Shown: positions 1 through 7,930 of the stretch, one piece after another
Layout: every line of letters starts with the position of its first letter
How positions within the stretch are numbered: position 1 is the first letter of the stretch
IMG/VR virus record: IMGVR_UViG_3300040960_000077
Span: 1-23,751 of that record
Length of the DNA: 23,751 bases
Origin: a virus
Reading direction: 5' to 3' (one strand)
Notes under the pieces: generated by a model
What the model saw: only the letters and a program-made list of their open reading frames with translations
Databases searched by the model: none
What the model was told of the DNA's origin: nothing
Translations under genes and position numbers: made by a program

Positions 1-1
1 A

Positions 2-646
2 GGAAACCTTCCAACCGATACAGCTTACTTTGAACAAATGTCTTCAGCAGGTACTAATGGTACTGATGGAACAGATTTAGGAACAACATTAACTACACAA
101 GGCGATATAGTTTATCGTGATGCGTCTGGTCTTGCTAGACTTGGTGCAGGAACAGCAGGTCAAGTTTTACAATCTGGTGGTACTGGAGCAAATGTTTCAT
201 GGGTTGATGCGTCTGGTGGAAAAACTTTAGGTGTTACTGAATTAGTAAATTCAACTAGAACAACATTTAGTAATGGTAATAATGTATTATTATGGAGTAC
301 AAGTTATACTCAAATAAAAGCAAACTCTAAATTAAAATTTGAAATTCTTTTACATGCTCAACAACCAACTGAAGGTGCGCTTAACATGAGATTTTCATAT
401 GATGGAACAAATTATGATGGTTATATAACTTATACTTATACAGGTATGAATTGGCAAACTGCTGATTCAGGAAATTTTATGCTTGATGGTTCAGCAACTA
501 CAGGAAGTAAAACTATAGAAATTAGAGCATATCCTAATGATGGTTCAACAATACTACCATATACAGTTTTTAATCCAAATAGTAGTGATGACTCAAGACT
601 TGCTCAAACTCGTTCAACCATAATAATAACTGAATATGATTTTTAA
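2..646 (+). CDS. Tail fibre protein, 3' part (truncated by window edge)
   Basis: The frame is open from the first bases of the window, ahead of the ATG at 38, and reads GNLPTDTAYFEQMSSAG, so the true start lies upstream. Shortly after, the protein carries a GDIVYRDASGLARLGAGTAG segment followed by GQVLQSGG. This short repeat is common in tail-fibre and adhesin-like proteins of marine podophages and myophages. The remaining roughly 140 residues are rich in Ser, Thr, Asn and Gly, look like beta structure, and probably form the distal, receptor-facing end. The fibre role is inferred from this motif and from the adhesin genes that follow. The receptor cannot be read from sequence. Confidence 0.75.
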   Translation, partial: GNLPTDTAYFEQMSSAGTNGTDGTDLGTTLTTQGDIVYRDASGLARLGAGTAGQVLQSGGTGANVSWVDASGGKTLGVTELVNSTRTTFSNGNNVLLWSTSYTQIKANSKLKFEILLHAQQPTEGALNMRFSYDGTNYDGYITYTYTGMNWQTADSGNFMLDGSATTGSKTIEIRAYPNDGSTILPYTVFNPNSSDDSRLAQTRSTIIITEYDF

Positions 647-663
647 TATAGGAGAAAAATAAA

Positions 664-924
664 ATGGCAAAATTTGATGAAATAGTTTCTAAAAAAGAAA
701 ACTTTCAAGGTTATACAGGTAATCCACCAAGTAATGAAACTGAATACAATGCTATGAAAGCAGATATGTTTGATGGCACAGCACCAACTTGGTCAGAAAT
801 ACAAACTGAAATGGATAACTATGTTTCACCACAAGATAGTGGCAATCAAAAGTTATTAGACTTGGGATTAACACAAGCTGAAGCAACTGCATTAACTGGT
901 TATACACCACCAGTAGCAGAGTAA
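664..924 (+). CDS. Small tail-region protein of unknown function
   Basis: 86 residues, starting 17 bases after the preceding stop behind a good ribosome binding site (AGGAGA, about 651-657). The protein is acidic and soluble, with no membrane segment or signal peptide. It has a middle part NAMKADMFDGTAPTWSEI and an Ala/Leu-rich C-terminal helix (GLTQAEATALTGY). Its place between two fibre genes suggests a minor virion component or a small chaperone for fibre assembly, but I do not recognise a family with confidence. Confidence 0.7.
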   Translation: MAKFDEIVSKKENFQGYTGNPPSNETEYNAMKADMFDGTAPTWSEIQTEMDNYVSPQDSGNQKLLDLGLTQAEATALTGYTPPVAE

Positions 925-955
925 TTAAAATCTTAAAATCGTAGGAGAATAATAA

Positions 956-1699
956 ATGAGTAAAGCTAGAGAACTAGCAGATATATTTGCAGACGCAAAT
1001 ACAGCCAACGAACTTGCTAAACTAGATGGTTCAGCAAAGTTAACTGACGCTGTATTTCCTGCTGTATTACCTGCTGTAGATGGTTCAAACCTAACAGGAG
1101 TAGCTGAAACAAAACCTACGATTTCTAGTATTTCACCTAGTACAATAGATAATACACAAACATCTATTACTATTACAGGTGCTAACTTTGAGAGTGTTCC
1201 TAGAGTAGAGGTGTTAAATCCTTCTACTGGTATATGGTACACAGCAGACACAGTTACTTTCAATAATTCTACATCATTAACAGTACAATTAACTTTACCT
1301 GTTGATGGTCAATATAAAATCAGAATAGAAAATCCTAATGGTCTAGCTGTATTATCATCTACAAATATTCTTACAGTATCAGATGCACCTACATGGACAA
1401 CTTCAGCAGGTGACTTAGGTACATTTGCAGGAGATTTTTCTGGTACTTTAGCAACAGTAGTTGCAACATCAGATAGTGCTATAACTTATTCTGAAGTAGG
1501 AAGTAATCTTACAACAGCGAATGTTACTTTAAATACTTCAACAGGTGCTTTAGAAACTACCGATTTCGGTGGTGCAAGTACAACAGCAACAACTTATAAT
1601 TTTACAATCAGAGCAACAGATGCTGAAGGTCAAACAGCAGACAGAAGTTTTAGTTTGACATCATCATTTGGTGCAACAGGAGGCGCACAGTTTAACTAA
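956..1699 (+). CDS. Fibre/adhesin protein with IPT/TIG-like and Ig-like domains
   Basis: 247 residues behind a strong ribosome binding site (TAGGAG, 942-947). The N-terminus MSKARELADIFADAN, followed by VDGSNLTGV at about 41-49, resembles the N-terminal linker of many marine phage fibre proteins. Residues about 53-143 look like an IPT/TIG fold (PTISSISPS, then SITITGANF). Residues about 143-240 look like a cadherin/dystroglycan-type Ig domain (VTLNTSTGALET, then FTIRATDAEGQ). Such modules form stalks and carbohydrate-binding tips on virions. The stop overlaps the next start as TAATG, so the two proteins are probably translationally coupled. Confidence 0.75.
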   Translation: MSKARELADIFADANTANELAKLDGSAKLTDAVFPAVLPAVDGSNLTGVAETKPTISSISPSTIDNTQTSITITGANFESVPRVEVLNPSTGIWYTADTVTFNNSTSLTVQLTLPVDGQYKIRIENPNGLAVLSSTNILTVSDAPTWTTSAGDLGTFAGDFSGTLATVVATSDSAITYSEVGSNLTTANVTLNTSTGALETTDFGGASTTATTYNFTIRATDAEGQTADRSFSLTSSFGATGGAQFN

Positions 1700-3036
1700 T
1701 GGCAAGTACATATTTAACAAGAAGTAATGGCACACCAACAAGCCAACAAATATTTACATTTTCTGCTTGGGTAAAAAGAAGTGGATTAAATCCATCTGGA
1801 AATAATATGGAATTATTTTCTCAATATAATGATACTGCAAATAGAATGGATTTTAGATTTCAAACTGGAGATACTATTGATTTTTATAATTCAGGTTCAC
1901 TTGGAAGAATAACAACAAACCGATTATTTAGAGATACATCAGCTTGGTATCATATAGTTTTAAGAGTTGATACTACACAAGCTACATCTTCTGATAGATA
2001 TAGATTGTATATAAATGGTGTTCAAGAAACATCATTTAGTACAGCAACATATCCATCACAAAATGCTAATCTTGGAACAAATTTTAGTACATTTTCTATT
2101 GGAGATGATAGTTATGGTTCTGGTGATTTTGATGGTTGTATGACACATATTCATTATACAGATGGTCAATCTTATGATGCTACAGCATTTGGACAATTTG
2201 ATGCTAATGGTGTTTGGACAATTAAAACTTCTCCAAGTGTAACTTATGGAACTAATGGTTTCTTTATTTTAAAAGATGGTAATTCAGTTACTGACCAATC
2301 TGGTAATGGTAATAACTTTACAGTTGCAGGTGGTACATTAACAAATACTGAAGATAATCCTTCAAATGTTTTTACTGTTTGGTCTCCATTACATACCAGT
2401 ACACAATCAACTTCTAATGTAACTTGGAAATATGGAAACACAGGAATAGCTAATGCCGAAACTGGTGGTGCTTATCCTCAAATTTATTCAACTTTAGCAG
2501 CTTCTTCTGGAAAATATTATTTTGAAACAAAACTCATATCTGAAAGTAATGCGGCATCACTTGTTGGAATATCTGGAGCTGTAACTACTGAACCATATTT
2601 AGGTGAAAATCAATATACTTATGCTTATAGATTAGGTACTGGAGAATTAAGAAATAATGCTACTAATTCTGCTTTTGGAAATGCTTGTGGAGTTAATGAT
2701 ATTTTTATGGTTGCAGTAGATTTAGATAACAACAAATTATATTTTGGAATTAATGGTACATGGCAAAATTCTGGAGACCCAACAAGTGGTGCTACAGGTA
2801 CAGGTGCAGCATATACAATAACTTCTGCTAATAATACTACACATGGTGTTTATCATTTTACTATTGGAGATACTTCTAGTACTGGAACATTTGAACATGA
2901 AACAAATTTTGGCAATGGCTACTTCGGAACTACAGCAGTAGCTAGTGCAGGAACTAACGCAAGTGGTATAGGAATATTTGAATTTGATGTTCCAACAGGT
3001 TATACTGCTTTATCAACCAAAGGATTAAATTTATAA
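1699..3036 (+). CDS. Tail adhesin with LamG-like and SPRY-like domains
   Basis: 445 residues, starting on the last base of the previous stop (TAATG). Residues about 18-165 match a concanavalin A-like/LamG fold: FTFSAWVKRS, then WYHIVLRVD and YRLYINGVQ. Residues about 235-425 look like a SPRY domain: GKYYFETKL, LVGISGA, then VDLDNNKLYFGINGTW. The C-terminal phrase GYTALSTKGLNL is of a type seen at the ends of marine phage tail proteins. Both folds bind glycans or proteins, so a role in host recognition is likely. The ligand is unknown. Confidence 0.78.
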   Translation: MASTYLTRSNGTPTSQQIFTFSAWVKRSGLNPSGNNMELFSQYNDTANRMDFRFQTGDTIDFYNSGSLGRITTNRLFRDTSAWYHIVLRVDTTQATSSDRYRLYINGVQETSFSTATYPSQNANLGTNFSTFSIGDDSYGSGDFDGCMTHIHYTDGQSYDATAFGQFDANGVWTIKTSPSVTYGTNGFFILKDGNSVTDQSGNGNNFTVAGGTLTNTEDNPSNVFTVWSPLHTSTQSTSNVTWKYGNTGIANAETGGAYPQIYSTLAASSGKYYFETKLISESNAASLVGISGAVTTEPYLGENQYTYAYRLGTGELRNNATNSAFGNACGVNDIFMVAVDLDNNKLYFGINGTWQNSGDPTSGATGTGAAYTITSANNTTHGVYHFTIGDTSSTGTFEHETNFGNGYFGTTAVASAGTNASGIGIFEFDVPTGYTALSTKGLNL

Positions 3037-3038
3037 TT

Positions 3039-4079
3039 ATGGCATACACTACAATTAAAAAACCTTCTGATTATTTTAATACTAAACTTTATACAGGTGA
3101 TGGAACTGATGGTAGAGAAATTACAGGTGTAGGATTTCAACCAGATTGGTGTTGGTTTAAAGCTAGAAGTACAGCATATGAAAATCAAGTATATGATGTT
3201 GTTAGAGGTGCAACTAAAAGACTTGTCACTAATGATACTACAGCAGAAGGAACACAAACAAATGGATTACAAAGTTTTGATAGTGATGGTTTTACTGTAG
3301 GAAATGGTAATGGAACAAATGTTAATGCTGTTACTTATGCATCATGGAATTGGTTAGCAAATGGAACAGGTGTATCAAACACAGATGGAAGCATAACCTC
3401 AACTGTTAGTGCTAATACAACAAGTGGATTTAGTATTGTTACATGGACAGGAAATGCTACAGCAAGTCAATCAGTTGGTCATGGATTAAATGCTGTTCCA
3501 AAAGTAATATTAACAAAAAATACTGATAGTGGAACGCAACCTTGGAAATGTTATTTTTCAGAAGTTGGTAATGCCGATTATTTACAATTAAATACTACAG
3601 ATGTGCCAACAACAAGTGGAGTTTGGGATAATACTACACCATCATCTTCACTTATATATATTAGTAATGACACAGGAATAAATGGAAGTGGTAATACCAT
3701 TGTTGCCTACTGCTTCGCAGAAAAACAAGGCTTCAGCAAGTTTGGTTCTTATATTGGCAATGGTAATTCTTCTAACGGAACATTTGTTTATTTAGGATTT
3801 AAACCTGCATTTATAATTTTTAAAATGATTGATAATAATGATTGGTATGTTTTTGATAATAAAAGAGATGGTAATTATAATCCAGAAGGTAATAAATATT
3901 TATTTCCTAATTCAAGTATTGCTGAAGGTACAGCTACTACAAAAAAAATGGATTTTTTAAGTAATGGATTTAAATTATATACAGCAGATGGTAGTCAAAA
4001 TCAAAATGGAACAACATACATCTACATGGCATTTGCCGAAGAACCTTTAGTGGGAGATAACCCTTGTACTGCAAGATAG
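3039..4079 (+). CDS. Tail-associated repeat protein (DUF7483-like)
   Basis: 346 residues, two bases after the preceding stop. It appears to contain two related beta-rich modules. The first (about 1-125) has GFQPDWCWFKARS, VVRGATKRL, LQSFDSDGFTVG and ASWNWLANG. The second (about 230-346) has GFKPAFIIFKMID, KKMDFLSNGFKL and YIYMAFAEEP. This repeated pattern (FxPDWxWxK, DSxGFxxG, AWNW or YMAFAEEP) is familiar from tail and fibre proteins of marine phages, and I recall it as DUF7483; the family name needs a profile search. It probably sits on the virion surface with the two upstream adhesins. Confidence 0.72.
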   Translation: MAYTTIKKPSDYFNTKLYTGDGTDGREITGVGFQPDWCWFKARSTAYENQVYDVVRGATKRLVTNDTTAEGTQTNGLQSFDSDGFTVGNGNGTNVNAVTYASWNWLANGTGVSNTDGSITSTVSANTTSGFSIVTWTGNATASQSVGHGLNAVPKVILTKNTDSGTQPWKCYFSEVGNADYLQLNTTDVPTTSGVWDNTTPSSSLIYISNDTGINGSGNTIVAYCFAEKQGFSKFGSYIGNGNSSNGTFVYLGFKPAFIIFKMIDNNDWYVFDNKRDGNYNPEGNKYLFPNSSIAEGTATTKKMDFLSNGFKLYTADGSQNQNGTTYIYMAFAEEPLVGDNPCTAR

Positions 4080-4086
4080 GAGAAAT

Positions 4087-4176
4087 ATGAAATTAATTAA
4101 AAAACTTATTTGTAAACTATTTCACAACAAAAAATGTGTGTGTTGGTACAAAAAAATAGAGAGCGGAACTAACTAA
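4087..4176 (+). CDS. 29-residue Cys/Lys-rich small protein
   Basis: A short reading frame behind AGGAGA (4078-4083) and ending in TAATG, so its stop overlaps the start of the next gene. The product begins MKLIKKLICKLFHNKK and continues with CVCWYKKIE. It is basic, with an amphipathic N-terminal helix and a Cys-x-Cys pair. The good ribosome binding site and exact stop/start coupling support a real gene. No function is recognised. The position at the head of the lysis-related block could suggest a membrane-active or regulatory peptide, but that is a guess. Confidence 0.6.
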   Translation: MKLIKKLICKLFHNKKCVCWYKKIESGTN

Positions 4177-4412
4177 TGACTAAAAAGACAGTTAAATCTT
4201 ATGCTCAAGAAAGCGTAGGAATAAGACTGTCATCACATGAGAAACTTTGTGCTGAACGCATGAAGAAATTAGATGAAAGCATTAGAGAATTAAACAGTGA
4301 AGTCAAACAATTAAGACAAGACGTGTCTAAGGGTAAGGGTGCCGTAAGTTTATTGGTATTCTTAGCTACTATTATTGCAACAGTTATTGGTGTATTCCAA
4401 TTTAAAGGATGA
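4176..4412 (+). CDS. XhlA-like membrane protein, possible holin or holin partner
   Basis: 78 residues. The N-terminal half is hydrophilic with a predicted coiled coil at about 24-52 (ERMKKLDESIRELNSE). The C-terminus is one hydrophobic helix at about 57-75 (VSLLVFLATIIATVIGVF) followed by a short positive tail. This layout matches the XhlA/haemolysin family of small phage lysis proteins. It is coupled to the gene before it (TAATG) and overlaps the next by four bases (ATGA). T7 also has its holin gene between the tail fibre and the small terminase, so the position fits. Confidence 0.7.
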   Translation: MTKKTVKSYAQESVGIRLSSHEKLCAERMKKLDESIRELNSEVKQLRQDVSKGKGAVSLLVFLATIIATVIGVFQFKG

Positions 4413-4558
4413 TAGACAAATTTTTTTATTCAATGTTTGGCACAATTGATGACATATTTAATTGGATAGATAAAAAATTTAACATTAATCAAAATGAGAG
4501 ACACAAAACTATTAGAAAAACACAGTCAAGAAATACAGCAAAAAAAGAAATCAAGTGA
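4409..4558 (+). CDS. 49-residue unknown protein
   Basis: Starts in an ATGA overlap with the preceding XhlA-like gene. The product begins MIDKFFYSMFGTIDDIFNW, an amphipathic aromatic segment, and ends in a basic tail (KTIRKTQSRNTAKKEIK). Its last 65 bases overlap another frame that starts at 4494. Support comes from the start/stop coupling and the uninterrupted frame. I do not recognise a family. Confidence 0.55.
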   Translation: MIDKFFYSMFGTIDDIFNWIDKKFNINQNERHKTIRKTQSRNTAKKEIK

Positions 4559-4670
4559 ATTATTTAAAAATTTAAAAAAAGAAGTAGAAATTGGTGCTAA
4601 CGGTACGCAAAGTTACATCATAAAAAATGGTGTAAATGCAGGAAAGAAGGTTAGCAAATGTTTAAAATAA
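4494..4670 (+). CDS. 58-residue unknown protein overlapping its neighbours
   Basis: This frame begins inside the preceding small gene and ends 13 bases into the next. The product is Lys/Glu-rich and probably helical at first (LLEKHSQEIQQKKKSSE), then has a turn-rich stretch EIGANGTQSYIIKNG. There is no clear ribosome binding site at 4494, so expression may depend on coupling. Without this frame the bases 4559-4657 would be empty in a very compact region, which favours it being real. No function is recognised. Confidence 0.45.
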   Translation: MRDTKLLEKHSQEIQQKKKSSELFKNLKKEVEIGANGTQSYIIKNGVNAGKKVSKCLK

Positions 4671-4864
4671 TAGCATTACTATGTGTAATAGGTGTAAATG
4701 GACAAAACTTATGTATTTTAGGTGATATACCTTCACAAAAATTTTATAATGAAACAGATTGTATAAATACTATAAATCAAATTGGTTTATTTATAGATGA
4801 AGAATTTAAAAACAGACAAATTGGTATAGAAATGCAATGTGTACAATCAGACGAGGGAGCTTAA
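4658..4864 (+). CDS. Small probably exported Cys-containing protein
   Basis: 68 residues. The N-terminus MFKIIALLCVIGVNGQ looks like a short signal peptide. The mature part carries Cys residues in CILGDIPSQ, DCINTINQI and EMQCVQS, which could form disulphides in the periplasm. A purine-rich site (GAAAGAAGG, about 4642-4650) precedes the start. Its position in the lysis-related block would fit an outer spanin or other periplasmic lysis factor, but I see no convincing lipobox, so that is speculative. Confidence 0.6.
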   Translation: MFKIIALLCVIGVNGQNLCILGDIPSQKFYNETDCINTINQIGLFIDEEFKNRQIGIEMQCVQSDEGA

Positions 4865-4865
4865 T

Positions 4866-5258
4866 ATGGCATTTCCAATTTTAGGTGCATTAAAATTAGC
4901 GGCTCAAGCAGGCAGTCACATATATAAAAAACGTCAAGAAACTAAAATGATGATGGCTGATGCACAATATAAACATGCACAAAAGATGGCTAATGGTGAA
5001 GCAGAGTATGCAGGTAAATTATTAGAAGCAAGGCAATCGGACTGGAAAGACGAATTTGTTCTTATAATTTTGTCGGCTCCAATAATGGTTTTAATTTGGG
5101 CTGTTGTATCAGAAGACCCTGAAGCATTAAACAAAGTTAAATTATTCTTTGAATACTTTTCACAACTACCAAGTTGGTTTACAAATTTATGGATATTAGT
5201 AGTTGCTAGTATTTATGGTATAAAAGGAACACAAATATTTAGAAATGGGAAAAAATAA
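4866..5258 (+). CDS. Holin-like membrane protein
   Basis: 130 residues from the ATG at 4866, which follows GAGGGAG at 4853-4859. The frame is open further upstream to a GTG at 4839, but that would overlap the previous gene and lacks a ribosome binding site. Residues about 1-60 are an amphipathic, charged region (KKRQETKMMMADAQYKHAQK). Then come WKDEF and a hydrophobic helix (VLIILSAPIMVLIWAVV, about 64-80), and a second helix near the C-terminus (FTNLWILVVASIYGIKG, about 106-122). The WKDEF entry into the first helix and the GIKG end of the second are typical of proteins annotated as holins in marine T7-like phages. The position before the terminase genes also fits. Confidence 0.7.
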   Translation: MAFPILGALKLAAQAGSHIYKKRQETKMMMADAQYKHAQKMANGEAEYAGKLLEARQSDWKDEFVLIILSAPIMVLIWAVVSEDPEALNKVKLFFEYFSQLPSWFTNLWILVVASIYGIKGTQIFRNGKK

Positions 5259-5427
5259 TTGGCTATTACCTTTAGTAATTACAGTGCTATTAGGTTTATC
5301 TAGTTATGTTCTTGTTACTGTAGTAGAATTACAAGTCCATTTAGGAATGTTAACAGAAGAAATAATGTCAATAGATAAACAAATAGGAAGAATTTATAAT
5401 CATATAGATAGAATGATGAGTAGATAA
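5245..5427 (+). CDS. Small membrane protein, single N-terminal helix plus coiled coil
   Basis: 60 residues, overlapping the end of the holin-like gene by 14 bases. A hydrophobic helix at about 6-28 (LLPLVITVLLGLSSYVLVTV) is followed by a helical, heptad-like tail (LTEEIMSIDKQIGRIYNHI). This is the topology of inner-membrane spanins (Rz-like), but it is much shorter than T7 gp18.5. It may be a lysis accessory or holin regulator. The assignment rests on topology and context only. Confidence 0.55.
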   Translation: MGKNNWLLPLVITVLLGLSSYVLVTVVELQVHLGMLTEEIMSIDKQIGRIYNHIDRMMSR

Positions 5428-5428
5428 C

Positions 5429-5557
5429 ATGGCAAAACAAAAATTTTTACATTTCGTACCTAGAGAGAAACCTAAAAAGAGAAAAGGAATACATGTCAAA
5501 CGACCAAATAAAAGAAGTACCTTTAAAAAGTACAACAGACAAGGAAGACCACAGTAA
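5429..5557 (+). CDS. 42-residue highly basic protein overlapping the small terminase gene
   Basis: The start is one base after the preceding stop. The product (MAKQKFLHFVPREKPKKRKG, then HVKRPNKRSTFKKY, ending RQGRPQ) is extremely Lys/Arg-rich. It resembles small basic proteins that I recall next to terS in marine T7-like phages, which often end in a QGR-type tail. The charge suggests DNA or RNA binding. The last 65 bases are also read in another frame as the N-terminus of the small terminase subunit. The conserved-looking sequence argues that the frame is genuine, but no function is known to me. Confidence 0.6.
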   Translation: MAKQKFLHFVPREKPKKRKGIHVKRPNKRSTFKKYNRQGRPQ

Positions 5558-5753
5558 TAATTTAGACCAGATTATTAAAGAGTTACCACAATTATTAGTA
5601 ACTCATGCATATACAAAATTAAAATCAGGACAAGAACTAACTGCTTCAGAAATGAAAGTATGTTTAGAAGTTTGTAAGACGTATAGTACAGACAGTTTAC
5701 AAAAGAAACCTAATAATATATTAGATGAAGTCCCTTTTGATATAAATGAATAA
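5493..5753 (+). CDS. terS: Terminase small subunit (DNA maturase A, T7 gp18-like)
   Basis: 86 residues, very close to T7 gp18 (89). AAAGGAA (5483-5489) precedes the ATG. The sequence is hydrophilic and helical, with a central segment NNLDQIIKELPQLLVTHAY followed by SGQELTASEMKVCLEVCK, consistent with the short DNA-recognition subunits of T7-like packaging enzymes. It overlaps the large subunit gene by eight bases, the usual arrangement. Identification rests mainly on size and position directly upstream of terL, since small terminases are poorly conserved. Confidence 0.8.
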   Translation: MSNDQIKEVPLKSTTDKEDHSNNLDQIIKELPQLLVTHAYTKLKSGQELTASEMKVCLEVCKTYSTDSLQKKPNNILDEVPFDINE

Positions 5754-7386
5754 TAAACTTAGAAACTTTAAAAACTTCTTATATCTTTGTTGGAAGCATT
5801 TAAATCTTCCAGAACCAACACCAATACAATATGATATAGCTGATTATCTACAGTCTAAAGACAAAAGACTTGTGATAGAAGCGTTTAGAGGTGTAGGTAA
5901 ATCTTGGATTACTTCAGCTTTTGTATGTCATCAGTTATTGCTTAATCCACAACGTAATATACTTGTTGTGTCTGCATCTAAAAGTAGGGCTGATGATTTC
6001 AGTACATTTACACAAAGATTAATAGCTGAGATGCCAATATTACAGCATTTACAGCCTAGAGATAACCAAAGACATTCTAAGGTTAGCTTTGATGTGGCTC
6101 CGGCTACAGCTTCACACGCGCCTTCAGTTAAGTCTATGGGTATTACAGGACAATTAACAGGTTCACGTGCAGACTTAATCATTGCTGATGACGTAGAGAG
6201 TGCTAACAACTCTCAGACACAGCTAATGAGAGATAGATTAGGTGAAACAGTAAAAGAATTTGATGCAATTATCAAACCTGAGGTAGGAAGAATTATATTC
6301 TTGGGAACACCACAAACAGAAATGTCATTATACAATGACTTAGAAGAACGTGGTTTTAAAACTAAGATATGGACAGCTTTATATCCTACTAAAGAACAAT
6401 TAACAGGTTATGGACATAAGATAGCTTCAATGATTGCAGAAGTTACAGGACAAGAAGGTAAACCGACAGACCCAAAAAGATTTGACGAAGTAGACTTGTT
6501 AGAACGTATGTCATCTTACGGTCGTTCAGGATTTAACTTACAGTTTATGTTAGACACTACAATGTCTGACGCAAATAGATACCCTTTAAAATTAAACGAT
6601 TTAATTGTGTTATCAGGCTGTTCTAAATGGACAGAAGCTCCGGCTAAAATACAATGGGCATCATCACCAGAACAGATGAAAGCTATTGACCCTGAGATAC
6701 CAAACGTAGGATTAAAAGGTGATTATTATGTGGCACCTATGCATACCAGTCCTGAGTTTACGCCTTTTGAGGGGTCTGTTATGTCTATTGACCCTTCTGG
6801 TCGGGGGGAAGACAAAACAGCGTATGCGGTGCTTAAAATGCTTCATGGAGTGCTTTATTTGACTGCCATAGGTTCATTAGATGGTGGTTATAGTGAAGAT
6901 ACTATGGCTAGACTAGCTCAAATTGCTAAGCAACAAGACGTAAACTATGTAGTAATTGAGAGTAATTTTGGTGATGGTATGGCTACACAGCTACTAAAAC
7001 CTATTATGGCTAGAATACACCCTTGTGAAATAGAGGAAGTAAGACATAATATACAGAAAGAAAAGCGTATTATTGACACTTTAGAGCCTATTATGAATAG
7101 TCATAGGCTAGTTGTTGATGATTTAATTATAAAAGAAGACTTTAAACTAGAGCCTGACCATCAGTTATTTAGACAGATGACTAGGATAACTAGAGACAAA
7201 GGAGCTTTAAGACATGATGACCAAATTGACGCGCTTGCTATTGCTGCTAATTATTGGGTACAGCGTATGGACAGAGACCAAATCCTGTCTTACAATCAAC
7301 ATAAAGAAGACTTGCTTGACCAAGAACTTGAACGTTTCATGGAAAGCGCCATTGGAAGAGAACCAGAAGAGGATAGATTTATATAA
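5746..7386 (+). CDS. terL: Terminase large subunit (DNA maturase B, T7 gp19-like)
   Basis: 546 residues, close to the 586 of T7 gp19. It is the packaging motor ATPase and genome-cutting nuclease. The N-terminal ATPase shows Walker A EAFRGVGKSW (45-54), Walker B LIIADDVE (144-151) and the coupling motif IFLGTPQTE (184-192). The RNase H-like nuclease shows the first acidic motif SIDPSGRGEDKT with D349, the second YVVIESNFGDG (401-411), and the third HDDQIDAL (490-497). All expected catalytic residues are present. The ATG overlaps the end of terS. In T7-like genomes this gene lies near the right end, which is why the following non-coding stretch probably contains the genome terminus. Confidence 0.97.
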   Translation: MNNKLRNFKNFLYLCWKHLNLPEPTPIQYDIADYLQSKDKRLVIEAFRGVGKSWITSAFVCHQLLLNPQRNILVVSASKSRADDFSTFTQRLIAEMPILQHLQPRDNQRHSKVSFDVAPATASHAPSVKSMGITGQLTGSRADLIIADDVESANNSQTQLMRDRLGETVKEFDAIIKPEVGRIIFLGTPQTEMSLYNDLEERGFKTKIWTALYPTKEQLTGYGHKIASMIAEVTGQEGKPTDPKRFDEVDLLERMSSYGRSGFNLQFMLDTTMSDANRYPLKLNDLIVLSGCSKWTEAPAKIQWASSPEQMKAIDPEIPNVGLKGDYYVAPMHTSPEFTPFEGSVMSIDPSGRGEDKTAYAVLKMLHGVLYLTAIGSLDGGYSEDTMARLAQIAKQQDVNYVVIESNFGDGMATQLLKPIMARIHPCEIEEVRHNIQKEKRIIDTLEPIMNSHRLVVDDLIIKEDFKLEPDHQLFRQMTRITRDKGALRHDDQIDALAIAANYWVQRMDRDQILSYNQHKEDLLDQELERFMESAIGREPEEDRFI

Positions 7387-7387
7387 T

Positions 7388-7897
7388 ATGGATAATACAT
7401 TAGGTGATATTAGAAATGATAAACATATGCAAGTAACGGCAAATCGTATTAAAAAACACGAGGGAAAAGAATACATACCCTATCAGTTAGAATACAAAGG
7501 TAACATGGATAGTAAGGTTAAAGAGAATTTTTATACAGTTGGTTATGGTCATAAAATAACAGGTGAAGTTAAAGATATATATACAGAAGATGAAATAGAA
7601 GCATTTTTTCAAGAAGATTTTAAAAAAGCACAAGATGGTGCTTTAAGATTACTTAAAGGTGCTCCAATAAAACCTGAAGCTTTTGGTATATTAACTGAAA
7701 TGGTATATCAAATGGGTGAAAATGGTGTTAGTAAATTTAAAAAAACATTAGATTTTCTAAGAGCAGGAGAATATGCACAAGCATCTTTTGAGATGTTAAA
7801 AGGTAATAAAGATGGTACTGTAAGTAATTGGGCATTACAAACACCTGATAGAGCTTATGAAGCTTCTGAGATAATGCTAAGGTTACAAGACAAGTAA
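7388..7897 (+). CDS. T4-type lysozyme / endolysin (GH24 muramidase)
   Basis: 169 residues from the ATG at 7388, one base after the terL stop. The frame is open further upstream inside terL, but that part is a shadow. The N-terminal RIKKHEGKEYIPY supplies the catalytic Glu (E25, as E11 in T4 lysozyme), and YTVGYGHKIT (49-58) contains the Thr equivalent to T26. The C-terminal domain has MVYQMGENGVSKF (105-117) and NWALQTPDRA (147-156), clear matches to the matching T4 segments. The Glu-to-Thr spacing is 25 residues rather than 15, so there is an extra loop, and the D20 equivalent is uncertain (D41 is a candidate). No signal peptide is seen, so release through a holin is expected. It is probably the true endolysin here. 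Confidence 0.9.
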   Translation: MDNTLGDIRNDKHMQVTANRIKKHEGKEYIPYQLEYKGNMDSKVKENFYTVGYGHKITGEVKDIYTEDEIEAFFQEDFKKAQDGALRLLKGAPIKPEAFGILTEMVYQMGENGVSKFKKTLDFLRAGEYAQASFEMLKGNKDGTVSNWALQTPDRAYEASEIMLRLQDK

Positions 7898-7930
7898 GTA
7901 TATATACACATAGCTGTAACTTTTAGTTTT

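Noticed and set aside
925-1263. Minus-strand frames such as 925-1263, 2244-2441 and 19161-19431 as genes
   Set aside because: They lie opposite strongly supported plus-strand genes, have no ribosome binding sites and show no recognisable sequence.
7214-7387. Longer lysozyme beginning inside terL
   Set aside because: The extra 58 residues are a shadow of the terL 3' end, and the GH24 fold fits from 7388.
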